Positions 50,346 to 58,406 of a stretch of DNA of 64,000 nt are shown piece by piece. Under the pieces are notes generated by a model that was not told where the DNA came from, did not search any database, and saw only the letters and a program-made list of their open reading frames with translations. The stretch spans positions 579,700-643,699 of the forward strand of contig NZ_LMVC01000002.1 in NCBI RefSeq assembly GCF_001510655.1, given 5' to 3'. The DNA comes from Fictibacillus sp. FJAT-27399. Its GTDB lineage: Bacteria; Bacillota; Bacilli; Bacillales; Fictibacillaceae. The position numbers and the translations under genes are program-made. How positions within the stretch are numbered: the stretch's first letter is position 1; each line of letters begins with the position of its first letter.

Positions 50346-52010
50346 ATGATAAGCCAGCGAAAAAGACTTGGTGACATTTTGGTTGAAGCCGGACTCCTTT
50401 CGGAAGAGCAGTTGATGCAGACGTTAAAGGAGAAAATAAAATCACAAAAGCTCGGCGATGCGCTTATCGAGAGAGGTTACATCACAGAGCAGCAGCTGAT
50501 CGAAGTGCTTGAATTTCAGCTCGGCATACCGCATATCAGCCTTTTCCGCTACCCCATCGAGGAACCGATCGTATCGATTGTGCCAGGCGACGTGGCCAAG
50601 AGGTACCAGCTCATTCCTCTAAAAAAAGAAGGAGACAAACTGCTCGTCGCGATGGCTGATCCGATGGATTTTACAGCGATCGATGACCTGCGTCTGTCGA
50701 CGGGATTTCAGATTGAGCGTGCCATTGCAACGAAAGACGATATCTTAAAGGCGCATAACAAGTTTTATAACATGGATGAATCGATGAGCGAGCTAATGGA
50801 CCTGCTTCCGCAAGGTTCAGTTTTGAGCGATGAGAGCCGCATCATGGAAGAAGATTCGCCGATCGTAAAGCTCGTTAACCAGATCATCCTGCAGGCGGTG
50901 CTTCAAAAGGCGTCAGACATCCATTTTGATCCGCAGGAAACGAAATTAGCTGTGCGCTACAGGATCGACGGTATGCTGAAAACAGACCGGAATCTGCCGA
51001 AACACATGCAGAACATGCTGACTGCCAGAATTAAAATCATGGCTAACTTGAACATTACCGAAAGCCGGCTGCCTCAGGACGGCAGGATAAAAATGAACGC
51101 GGATATGCATCCGGTAGATCTGCGTGTCTCCACGCTTCCGACCATATATGGAGAAAAAATCGTTCTTCGTATCCTGGATCTGGGAAGCTCTCTGAACAAT
51201 TTGGATAACCTCGGCTTCAACAAGCTGAACTATCAAAGGTTTACGCAGCTGATCGAGCAGCCAAACGGCATCGTATTGATCACAGGTCCGACGGGTTCCG
51301 GAAAGTCATCCACGCTGTATGCCGCGCTTAATCGTCTGAACGATGAAGAGTCTAACATTGTTACGGTTGAAGACCCGGTAGAATACCAGCTCGAGGGCAT
51401 CAACCAGATTCAAGTAAACAGCAATGTCGGACTGACATTTGCCAACGGTCTGAGAGCGATTCTGAGGCAGGATCCCGATGTTGTCATGGTCGGTGAGATC
51501 CGGGATACGGAAACAGCAGAAATCGCCGTGCGGGCTTCCTTAACAGGACACCTTGTATTAAGTACGATTCATACGAACGATTCGATCGGCACTATTGCCC
51601 GATTAACGGATATGGGCGTTGAGCCGTTCCTCGTGGCCGCTTCTCTTTCCGGAATCGTCGCACAGCGCCTCGTCCGCAGAGTCTGCCGGGACTGCCAGAA
51701 GCAATATAAAGCGACAGAACGTGAAAAAGAAATCTTTTCCAAGAGGGGCATGAAAATCGAGGTTGTAACTCGCGGCAAAGGATGCGGAACATGCAACATG
51801 ACAGGCTACAAAGGGCGCCTTGCTATTCACGAGATCTTAGTCGTGGACGAGCATATCCGGCAGCTTATCATGAATAACCGTCCGATGCTTGAAGTCCGTG
51901 AATATGCCTTAAAGAGCGGCACTATCTTTTTGATCGATGACGGGCTGCTTAAAGTGAAAAAAGGACTAACAACTACTGAAGAGATCCTGCGGGTAGCCAC
52001 GAGTGAGTAG
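50346..52010 (+). CDS. pilB: PilB, type IV pilus extension ATPase with MshEN-like N-terminus
   Basis: A hexameric ATPase powering pilus polymerisation. The ATG at 50346 lies 8 nt after AGGAG, giving 555 aa; a GTG at 50337 is an alternative. The N-terminus carries two tandem MshEN-type units (RLGDILVEAGLLSEEQL... and KLGDALIERGYITEQQL...), the c-di-GMP-binding fold of MshE/PilB. Walker A GPTGSGKSS (about 318); Walker B VVMVGEIRD; His box LVLSTIHTND. A tetracysteine zinc motif is present: CRDC and CGTC with the conserved GYKGR. Confidence 0.94.
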   Translation: MISQRKRLGDILVEAGLLSEEQLMQTLKEKIKSQKLGDALIERGYITEQQLIEVLEFQLGIPHISLFRYPIEEPIVSIVPGDVAKRYQLIPLKKEGDKLLVAMADPMDFTAIDDLRLSTGFQIERAIATKDDILKAHNKFYNMDESMSELMDLLPQGSVLSDESRIMEEDSPIVKLVNQIILQAVLQKASDIHFDPQETKLAVRYRIDGMLKTDRNLPKHMQNMLTARIKIMANLNITESRLPQDGRIKMNADMHPVDLRVSTLPTIYGEKIVLRILDLGSSLNNLDNLGFNKLNYQRFTQLIEQPNGIVLITGPTGSGKSSTLYAALNRLNDEESNIVTVEDPVEYQLEGINQIQVNSNVGLTFANGLRAILRQDPDVVMVGEIRDTETAEIAVRASLTGHLVLSTIHTNDSIGTIARLTDMGVEPFLVAASLSGIVAQRLVRRVCRDCQKQYKATEREKEIFSKRGMKIEVVTRGKGCGTCNMTGYKGRLAIHEILVVDEHIRQLIMNNRPMLEVREYALKSGTIFLIDDGLLKVKKGLTTTEEILRVATSE

Positions 52011-52016
52011 GTGTAA

Positions 52017-53060
52017 ATGATGAAAGAAAAATTGGAATTATGGCTGAGGGCAGCTTTTCAGCTGAGAGCATCGGATGTTCACTTAACCGTTGGCATGCCG
52101 CCGGTTTTCCGAATCAATGGTGATTTAAAAAAATACGGAACCGAGCCGCTGCTGCCGGAAGACACGTACGGGATTGCCCGGTCGATTATTCCTTCTGAAA
52201 GCTATGAAACATTCAAAGAAAAGGGAGAACTTGATTTTTCCTACGGCATAAAAGGAGTATCCCGTTTCAGGATCAATACATACCATCAGCGGTCGTGTGT
52301 AAGTCTGGCAATCCGGGTTATTCCTACAAGCATCCCGACTCTGGAGGATCTTGCCCTTCCGGATACGTTAAAAAAGATGGCAGCAAAGCCGCAAGGGCTG
52401 ATCCTGGTAACAGGGCCGACGGGAAGCGGGAAATCAACCACTCAAGCTTCTATCATTGATTATATGAACCGCACAATGCGACGCCATATCATCACACTTG
52501 AAGACCCGATTGAGTACTTGCACCGGCACAATACGTGCATCATCGACCAGCGTGAAGTCGGGTTTGATACGGCTAACTTTGCTAACGGGCTTCGTTCATC
52601 GCTCAGACAGGATCCTGATGTCATTCTGCTGGGGGAAATGAGAGATTTGGAGACGATCTCAACAGCCATAACAGCTGCGGAAACGGGACATTTGGTGTTA
52701 GGAACGCTTCATACAAGCAGTGCACCGTCCACGATCGACCGGATCATAGACGTGTTTCCGCCGAATCAGCAGGGACAGATCCGCATTCAGCTGGCTTCCG
52801 TGCTTGTCGGTATTCTTTCACAGCGTTTGTTCCCAACTCCTGATAAGAATGGAAGAAAAGCCGTAACAGAAATTCTTTTAAACAACTCTGCAGTTGCCAA
52901 CTTGATCCGCAATGAGAAAATTCACCAGATCCATAATGTCATGCAGACGAGCAAGGCATCGGGCATGCATACCTTTGAGATGTCGCTGAAGGAAGCGTTG
53001 GAACGGCAGGAAATATTAAAAGAGTCGGCTGAGCCTTACCTTCAGGAGAGGAGTTACTAG
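52017..53060 (+). CDS. pilT: PilT, type IV pilus retraction ATPase
   Basis: Depolymerises pili for retraction, twitching and DNA uptake. It is 347 aa. Visible features: Walker A GPTGSGKSTT (about 131), Asp box, Walker B ILLGEMRD, His box LVLGTLHTSSA and the PilT-type AIRVIPTSIPTLEDL. It starts 6 nt after pilB. The ComG DNA-uptake system of B. subtilis has no PilT, so its presence marks a true retractile type IV pilus. Confidence 0.94.
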   Translation: MMKEKLELWLRAAFQLRASDVHLTVGMPPVFRINGDLKKYGTEPLLPEDTYGIARSIIPSESYETFKEKGELDFSYGIKGVSRFRINTYHQRSCVSLAIRVIPTSIPTLEDLALPDTLKKMAAKPQGLILVTGPTGSGKSTTQASIIDYMNRTMRRHIITLEDPIEYLHRHNTCIIDQREVGFDTANFANGLRSSLRQDPDVILLGEMRDLETISTAITAAETGHLVLGTLHTSSAPSTIDRIIDVFPPNQQGQIRIQLASVLVGILSQRLFPTPDKNGRKAVTEILLNNSAVANLIRNEKIHQIHNVMQTSKASGMHTFEMSLKEALERQEILKESAEPYLQERSY

Positions 53061-53061
53061 C

Positions 53062-54273
53062 ATGCCGCAATTTCAATATACCGGCAGGGACAGGACCGGC
53101 AAAAAGAAAACCGGGACCATTATCGGAATTTCTAAACGGGAAGTGGTGCTCAAGCTCCGTAAGAAAGGCATCGCGGTCATGGAGCTGAATGAAGCAAAGC
53201 AGACTCTCCTGAACAAGGAGATTTCCATCGGGCCGCGGGTAAAGTCCCAGCAGTTTGTTATTTTTCTTCGGCAGTTTTCCACCTTGCTGAAAGCCGGTGT
53301 CTCAGTGGTTGACTCAACTTCAATCCTTGCCGGCCAGACCGAAAGCAAGGCATTGAAAAAGGTACTGATTGATTTGGAAGAAGAGCTGAGACAGGGGAAT
53401 CCACTCTCGGCAGCGATGGGGAAACACCCTTCCATCTTTCCTTCCATCGTCATCAATATGATTGCAGCTGGAGAACTTGGGGGCAGTTTGGAGGAAACGT
53501 TATCCAGACTTGCTGATTTTTTTGAGAAGCAGCACTACACGAGGCAGAAGATCATTTCAGCGATGACGTATCCGGCCATCGTCGGAGTCGTCGCCGTTGG
53601 GGTAGTTATATTCTTGCTGGCAAAGGTTGTGCCGACGTTTGCTTCCATGCTTGAAGAGGCTGGAGGAGAGCTTCCGGGTATTACAAAGTTCGTTCTCTCA
53701 GCCAGTCATTTTGTTCAGGGATATTGGTGGATTATCTTGGTGCTTGTTTTTCTATTTTCTCTATCAATCTATCTCATCAGAAAAAAACCATATGGTAAAT
53801 ATTACCTAGATTATGCTATATTGAAATTACCATTATTCGGTAAAATGTTACAAAAGTCCTCATTGGCACGGATGGCTCGTACCTTAAGTTCACTGTTCTC
53901 CAGTTCCGTGCCTGTGCTGCAGGCTCTATCAATAGTGGAAAAGGTAGTAGAAAACGAGGTGGTTGCCCGAGTACTGAGACAATCAAGAGGCGCACTTGAG
54001 AGAGGGCAGCGTTTAGCTGAACCGATGAAAGAACACTGGATCTTTCCACCGCTTGTTACACAGATGATCGCGATCGGTGAGGAAACAGGATCGCTCGATG
54101 CGATGCTTGGAAAAGTAGCTGATTTCTATGAAAAAGAGGTTGAAACCGCGACCGATCGGCTCAAATCCTTAATTGAACCGCTTATGATCATCTTTCTCGC
54201 CTCAGTGGTCGGGACAATAGTTATATCCATCATTGTGCCTATGTTTAAAATCTATGATTCCGTCGGAAAGTAG
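53062..54273 (+). CDS. pilC: PilC, inner-membrane platform protein
   Basis: A GspF/ComGB-family platform protein that couples PilB/PilT to pilin assembly. It is 403 aa. Visible features: the N-terminal FQYTGRDRTGKKKTG, two GspF domains (about 67-190 and 270-392) and three membrane segments (about 170-190, 220-240, 370-395). It starts 1 nt after the pilT stop. Confidence 0.94.
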   Translation: MPQFQYTGRDRTGKKKTGTIIGISKREVVLKLRKKGIAVMELNEAKQTLLNKEISIGPRVKSQQFVIFLRQFSTLLKAGVSVVDSTSILAGQTESKALKKVLIDLEEELRQGNPLSAAMGKHPSIFPSIVINMIAAGELGGSLEETLSRLADFFEKQHYTRQKIISAMTYPAIVGVVAVGVVIFLLAKVVPTFASMLEEAGGELPGITKFVLSASHFVQGYWWIILVLVFLFSLSIYLIRKKPYGKYYLDYAILKLPLFGKMLQKSSLARMARTLSSLFSSSVPVLQALSIVEKVVENEVVARVLRQSRGALERGQRLAEPMKEHWIFPPLVTQMIAIGEETGSLDAMLGKVADFYEKEVETATDRLKSLIEPLMIIFLASVVGTIVISIIVPMFKIYDSVGK

Positions 54274-54334
54274 TCGGAAAGTTATAAAAATTTCCTGGAG
54301 CAAACCGATATATAAGAAAAAAGGAGGAATACGG

Positions 54335-54811
54335 ATGCGTAAGTTAATGCAAAAGTATTTAAAGAATGAAAAAGGTTTAACGCTGATCGAGCTTTTGGTT
54401 GTCGTAGTTATTTTGGGGATTATTGCGGCGATTGCTGTTGTTAGTATTGGTGGGTTATTAGATAATTCCAAGAAAGATGCACACCTTGCAAATGCGAAAC
54501 AGATGATTAGTGCGGCAAGAATGGCAGTTACAGAAGATGCTGGACCAAAAACTTATACTTTACAAGAATTAGTGGACGGTGGATATTTAGAAACTGTGCC
54601 AAAATCTCCAGGGAAAAAAGGGGATTATGATACAGCAAAAAGTAAAGTTATAGTTACTAATAAAGCTAAAACCACAGGAACTACAACTACTGAAACAAGT
54701 GCTTTTGAATTTAAAGTTACTTTAAGTCCTGCTTCTGGAACGGCTTATATTGATAATAAGACACAGGATGAATTAGATGCTGACGGAAGAGGAATTGTTG
54801 CATTAAAATAA
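54335..54811 (+). CDS. pilA: Major type IV pilin (ComGC/PilA-like)
   Basis: 158 aa. AAGGAGGAA lies 7 nt before the ATG at 54335; an upstream frame extension is rejected. The prepilin leader MRKLMQKYLKNEKG is cut before LTLIELLVVVVILGIIAAIA, with Glu at +5. The short C-terminal domain is Thr/Lys-rich with no Cys pair. Likely the main filament subunit, as it has the classic leader and sits after pilC. The MITE copy 2 starts 8 nt after its stop. Confidence 0.92.
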   Translation: MRKLMQKYLKNEKGLTLIELLVVVVILGIIAAIAVVSIGGLLDNSKKDAHLANAKQMISAARMAVTEDAGPKTYTLQELVDGGYLETVPKSPGKKGDYDTAKSKVIVTNKAKTTGTTTTETSAFEFKVTLSPASGTAYIDNKTQDELDADGRGIVALK

Positions 54812-54819
54812 TTAATTAA

Positions 54820-55044
54820 AGGGGCTGTCCAAGAAGTCTGTAAGCTGTTGATTTCCGTTCCAGGGTGCTCGCTTTCCGCGGGGCGTGCGGTGAGCCTCTT
54901 GGCGCTAGCGCCTGCGGGAGTCTCACCTGTCACGCTAGTCCCGCAGGAGTCTCGCACCTTCCACTTCAATCAACTTTTCATTGAAGATTTTCAAGCCAAA
55001 AAGGAGCTGCTGAAGGTCAATTTTCGACTTTCAGGACAGCCCCT
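54820..55044. mobile_element. MITE-like element, copy 2
   Basis: 225 bp, by eye identical to copy 1 and in the same orientation. The 8-bp palindrome TTAATTAA lies directly at both ends and could be a target duplication. It lies between the pilin and peptidase genes of one operon. The terminal stem with only a short T-run could act as a partial terminator. Confidence 0.9.
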
Positions 55045-55067
55045 TTAATTAAACTACGAGGTCTTAA

Positions 55068-55823
55068 ATGATTGTAATTTATTTAGTAATCATATTGATT
55101 ATTGCATTTAACTTAGGCTCCTTCTTCAACGTAGTCGGCCTGCGCATCCCAAACAACGAATCGATCGTACATCCAGGCTCCCACTGCACAACCTGCGACC
55201 GTAACCTTAACTGGTACGAACTCATCCCAGTTTTTTCATGGGTTTTCCAAAAGGGAAAATGCCGAGGCTGCCAAACGAAAATATCAGCTCTCTACCCAGT
55301 AATCGAATTATCCACCGCAATTCTTTTTACGATTTCGCCATTATTGGTGGGATGGTCAAAGGAACTGCTGATTTCCTGGTGTCTGATCTCGCTCCTTGTT
55401 ATTATCACGGTTTCAGATATCAAATACATGATCATTCCAGATAAGGTGATATTATTCTTTACTCCCGTTTTTATTGTTTTGCGCGTTTTTATTCCGCTTG
55501 ATCCTTGGTGGGATCCTGTTGCTGGCTTTGCTCTCGGCTTCGGGCTGCTGTTCCTCATTGCTGTTGTATCAAAAGGAGGAATGGGCGGCGGAGACATCAA
55601 GCTGATGGGAGTTCTTGGCATCGTCCTTGGCTGGAAGGCAACGTTGCTAGCGTTTATGCTGGCCACGCTGTTTGGATCAGTGCTCGGGGTTGCGGGTTTG
55701 GCGTTAAAGCTTGTGAAAAGAGGGCAGCCGATTCCATTTGGCCCCTATATTGTACTTGGCACTCTCGTATCCTACTTTTTTTATCACGAGATCATCAACT
55801 GGTACTTTCAATTAATGAACTGA
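55068..55823 (+). CDS. comC: Prepilin peptidase / methyltransferase (ComC/PilD)
   Basis: An aspartic membrane protease that cuts and N-methylates prepilins. It is 251 aa with about seven membrane segments. Four Cys are in two CxxC pairs (CTTC, CRGC) in the N-terminal domain. Catalytic Asp are in VSDIKYMIIPD and in GMGGGDIKLMG. Start ATG follows ACGAGG. Position before spoIIB-maf corresponds to B. subtilis comC; here it also serves the adjacent pilins and is in the pilus operon, possibly also ComG pilins elsewhere. Confidence 0.95.
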   Translation: MIVIYLVIILIIAFNLGSFFNVVGLRIPNNESIVHPGSHCTTCDRNLNWYELIPVFSWVFQKGKCRGCQTKISALYPVIELSTAILFTISPLLVGWSKELLISWCLISLLVIITVSDIKYMIIPDKVILFFTPVFIVLRVFIPLDPWWDPVAGFALGFGLLFLIAVVSKGGMGGGDIKLMGVLGIVLGWKATLLAFMLATLFGSVLGVAGLALKLVKRGQPIPFGPYIVLGTLVSYFFYHEIINWYFQLMN

Positions 55824-55850
55824 ATGGAACATAGACAGAGGTGTAGAGAA

Positions 55851-56849
55851 ATGGCATGGGGATTGGCTTCATTTAACCGCAGGAAAGCAAACTTATTCAT
55901 ACAGGATCATGTCATTCGTTTCGTGGAATTTAAGCAGCCGGAAACGCTCGATATTCGTCAATTTGGGGAAAAGTATCTGCCTGAAGGGCTTATTAAAGAT
56001 GGTAAAATTCAGGATCATGAAACACTGTCTCTTATTTTGGACGAGTGTGTTAGTGACTGGGGGATTAAAGGAAGAGAAGTGCAATTTAATGTGCCCGATG
56101 CAAAACTCGTGATGCGCAAACAAAACCTGCCCGCTGAATTGAAAGAGGAGGAGCTCAAGGGATACCTTTATTTGGAATTGGGTTCCTCCATCCATGTGCC
56201 GTTTGATAACCCTGTATTTGATTATGTGATCCTTAAACGATCGGAGTCTTCTCTTGAAATATTGCTGTTTGCGGCGGCAGAAGAAATTGTGTTGGATTAC
56301 ACCTCGATGCTTGAACAGGCGAAATTGAAGCCCGTTGTTGCGGATGCTTCCTTCTTGGCGCTATACCGTTATATTTTTCATCGCAGTTTGGCGGATCAAG
56401 AGGAACACGTCCTTTGCCTTCAGTTTGATATCCAGTCGATTCAGCTTAGTATCTTTCATCAGCATAAACCATACTTCTTCAATCATTTGAAAATGGATGT
56501 GGATCTGTCAAAAGTTACATTTAACCATGCACATAACAGCCAAGCGGCCTTTTGGGACGGAGAACCTGGATATTTGCATGGTGAAATTGATGATATGATG
56601 CTGGAAATTGACCGGATTGCCGGACACTATCGAAACAATTTAAGCTCGGGACAAGAAAGTGTGACGAAAATTCTGCTGACCGGTGAACACCCAGAACTGG
56701 TTTATGTGAAAGAGAAGCTTTCTGCCCGGTTTTCCGTTCCAATTGTAATTATTTCTTCTGAATCCAACCAGAGAATTTCAGCAGATCTTCCATCCAGGTT
56801 TGATGTCGTGCTTGGCCTTGGTTTGAAAGAGGTGCAGCATGTTAGTTGA
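55851..56849 (+). CDS. pilM: PilM, actin-like pilus assembly protein
   Basis: A cytoplasmic FtsA/actin-like ATPase that binds the PilN N-terminus. The ATG at 55851 follows AGAGGTG by 7 nt; 332 aa. Visible features: LFIQDHVIRFVEF at the N-terminus, LPAELKEEELKGYLYLEL, VVADASFLALYRY, and a C-terminal ILLTGEHPELVYVKEKL, the PilM/SHS2 pattern. It overlaps pilN by 11 nt. Confidence 0.87.
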   Translation: MAWGLASFNRRKANLFIQDHVIRFVEFKQPETLDIRQFGEKYLPEGLIKDGKIQDHETLSLILDECVSDWGIKGREVQFNVPDAKLVMRKQNLPAELKEEELKGYLYLELGSSIHVPFDNPVFDYVILKRSESSLEILLFAAAEEIVLDYTSMLEQAKLKPVVADASFLALYRYIFHRSLADQEEHVLCLQFDIQSIQLSIFHQHKPYFFNHLKMDVDLSKVTFNHAHNSQAAFWDGEPGYLHGEIDDMMLEIDRIAGHYRNNLSSGQESVTKILLTGEHPELVYVKEKLSARFSVPIVIISSESNQRISADLPSRFDVVLGLGLKEVQHVS

Positions 56850-57432
56850 TATCAATCTGCTGCCGCGAAAAGAGCGGACCGACTTTTCGTCCAAGCTGCT
56901 GTCTATTGGTGTCCTAGCCCTTCTGCTTTTGGGAAGCATCTGGCTTGGGGTGGATTATTTTCTTGCAAAGCAAGAGGTTAATCAGACGAGGAATGACCTT
57001 AAACAAGAAAAGCAAATGGCTGATATTCAAAAGCAGAATGCGAAAAGCACAAATCCTGCCGTAGCGAGCGCGCCGCTTCAGGAAAAGATCGACTATATTA
57101 AAGGTATGGACATACCTGCAGCTGAACTGCTTCAGCATCTTGTCTCTTTCCTGCCGGAGCGCGGCTATTTTATAACGTACAAATATGATGGCGGTAAAGA
57201 TATTTCCATAGCTGTTCAGTTTGATACATTGCCTGATTCTGCACAGTACTTGCATGAGCTGTCAACATCACCGAATTTTACGGATGCGGAGCTTGAAAAA
57301 GTGGAATCGAAAAAATTGGAAACTGATGATCTTAAAGGTGAAAAAAATATACTTCCAAGATACTTGGCGACCTATAAGCTGACGTTAAACGAAGCGGCAT
57401 TTAAAGACTTAAAGGATGGCGGAAAACAATGA
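56839..57432 (+). CDS. pilN: PilN, pilus alignment protein
   Basis: A bitopic inner-membrane protein linking PilM to PilO. It is 197 aa: conserved N-terminal VDINLLPRKER (PilM-binding), one membrane helix (about 21-42, LLSIGVLALLLLGSIWLGV), a coiled coil (about 43-75) and a ferredoxin-like extracytoplasmic domain. Confidence 0.87.
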   Translation: MLVDINLLPRKERTDFSSKLLSIGVLALLLLGSIWLGVDYFLAKQEVNQTRNDLKQEKQMADIQKQNAKSTNPAVASAPLQEKIDYIKGMDIPAAELLQHLVSFLPERGYFITYKYDGGKDISIAVQFDTLPDSAQYLHELSTSPNFTDAELEKVESKKLETDDLKGEKNILPRYLATYKLTLNEAAFKDLKDGGKQ

Positions 57433-58277
57433 CCGAATCACTAAAAAAATACATTCTTCCGTTTTCAGCTGTTATCGTCCTGTTTGCTGGCGCCTTGTTT
57501 TATGTTGGGGTTATTACTCCTTTGCATGAAGAAGCCAACCATAATGAAACGGAGACCAAGCTGCTGAAGAAGCAGAACGAGATGCCAGTCGTCCATGAAG
57601 CTTCAGCTCCATCCATGATTGAAAATACGTATGCTCTTCAGCAAGAGGTGCCGGTCAAACCTCTCGTTGACCAATTCATGCTTCAGCTGGAAAAAGCGGA
57701 GGTCCTTTCTGACAGTATTATTGAAGGAATGGAATTTAAAGGAGAGGATGGATCGGCGGCTCCTCCTCTGGGACAGCAAACTTCCCAGTCAGCTAGTACT
57801 GGTTCTTCTTCCCAGAACTCATCTAACACTTCAGAAACGAATTCAACAACAGCTTCACAAACTGAAAAAACGGAAGATCCAAAGACGGGTTCCGATAAAG
57901 AAACAGCAGCTGTTCCTCTTGCTGGAGCGCCTCTTCCTGAAGGCGTAAAAAAAACCAGTGTGGAGCTTACTGTTACTTCAAAGGACTATAATGGGCTAGC
58001 CCGGTTTGTAAAAGAGGTTGAAAAACTGAAGCGGATCTCGATTATTGAGGGAGTCGCTTTTACTGGTCCGGAGGAAGAACTTCCATCGACAGAAGATACG
58101 CCTTTAATGGCAGAGGATCAGCCTGAAGGACTATCTTTTAAAATTTTAATCAGCGCCTACTATTTGCCGGAGCTGACGCAATATATGAAAGATCTGCCGA
58201 AATTGAAGTTTGATCAGCCAGTAGAAAAAAAGGATCCGCTCACAAATGCTGAGCTTCCAAATGAAAAGAAAAAATAA
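57429..58277 (+). CDS. pilO: PilO-like pilus assembly protein
   Basis: 282 aa. One N-terminal membrane helix (about 9-30, ILPFSAVIVLFAGALFYVG), a coiled-coil segment (about 35-60) and a ferredoxin-like part split by a Ser/Thr/Asn/Gln-rich insert (about 115-160). It overlaps pilN by 4 nt (ATGA), the usual PilM-N-O order. The sequence family is weakly conserved; the call leans on order and topology. Confidence 0.75.
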   Translation: MTESLKKYILPFSAVIVLFAGALFYVGVITPLHEEANHNETETKLLKKQNEMPVVHEASAPSMIENTYALQQEVPVKPLVDQFMLQLEKAEVLSDSIIEGMEFKGEDGSAAPPLGQQTSQSASTGSSSQNSSNTSETNSTTASQTEKTEDPKTGSDKETAAVPLAGAPLPEGVKKTSVELTVTSKDYNGLARFVKEVEKLKRISIIEGVAFTGPEEELPSTEDTPLMAEDQPEGLSFKILISAYYLPELTQYMKDLPKLKFDQPVEKKDPLTNAELPNEKKK

Positions 58278-58278
58278 G

Positions 58279-58311
58279 GACAAAGCGCTCTTTGGAGTGT
58301 TTTGTCTTTTT
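58279..58311 (+). terminator. Terminator after pilO
   Basis: GACAAAGCGCTC, 4-nt loop, GAGTGTTTTGTC (two G-U pairs), then T5. It ends the pilus operon before spoIIB. Confidence 0.85.
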
Positions 58312-58320
58312 CTTTTCTAT

Positions 58321-58391
58321 TCTAGTAAATAACATTCTTTTAGTTCTATGAAATGGGTGATCTGCATACCATGTTTACTAGATGATAGAAC
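58321..58391 (+). other. Interleaved inverted repeats in the spoIIB leader
   Basis: TCTAGTAAA (58321) can pair with TTTACTAGA (58374), and GTTCTAT (58343) with ATAGAAC (58385), in a crossed, pseudoknot-like order. The last arm ends 1-2 nt before the spoIIB ribosome site. Possibly chance; no promoter assigned with confidence. Confidence 0.3.
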
Positions 58392-58406
58392 AAAGGAGCG
58401 GATGTT

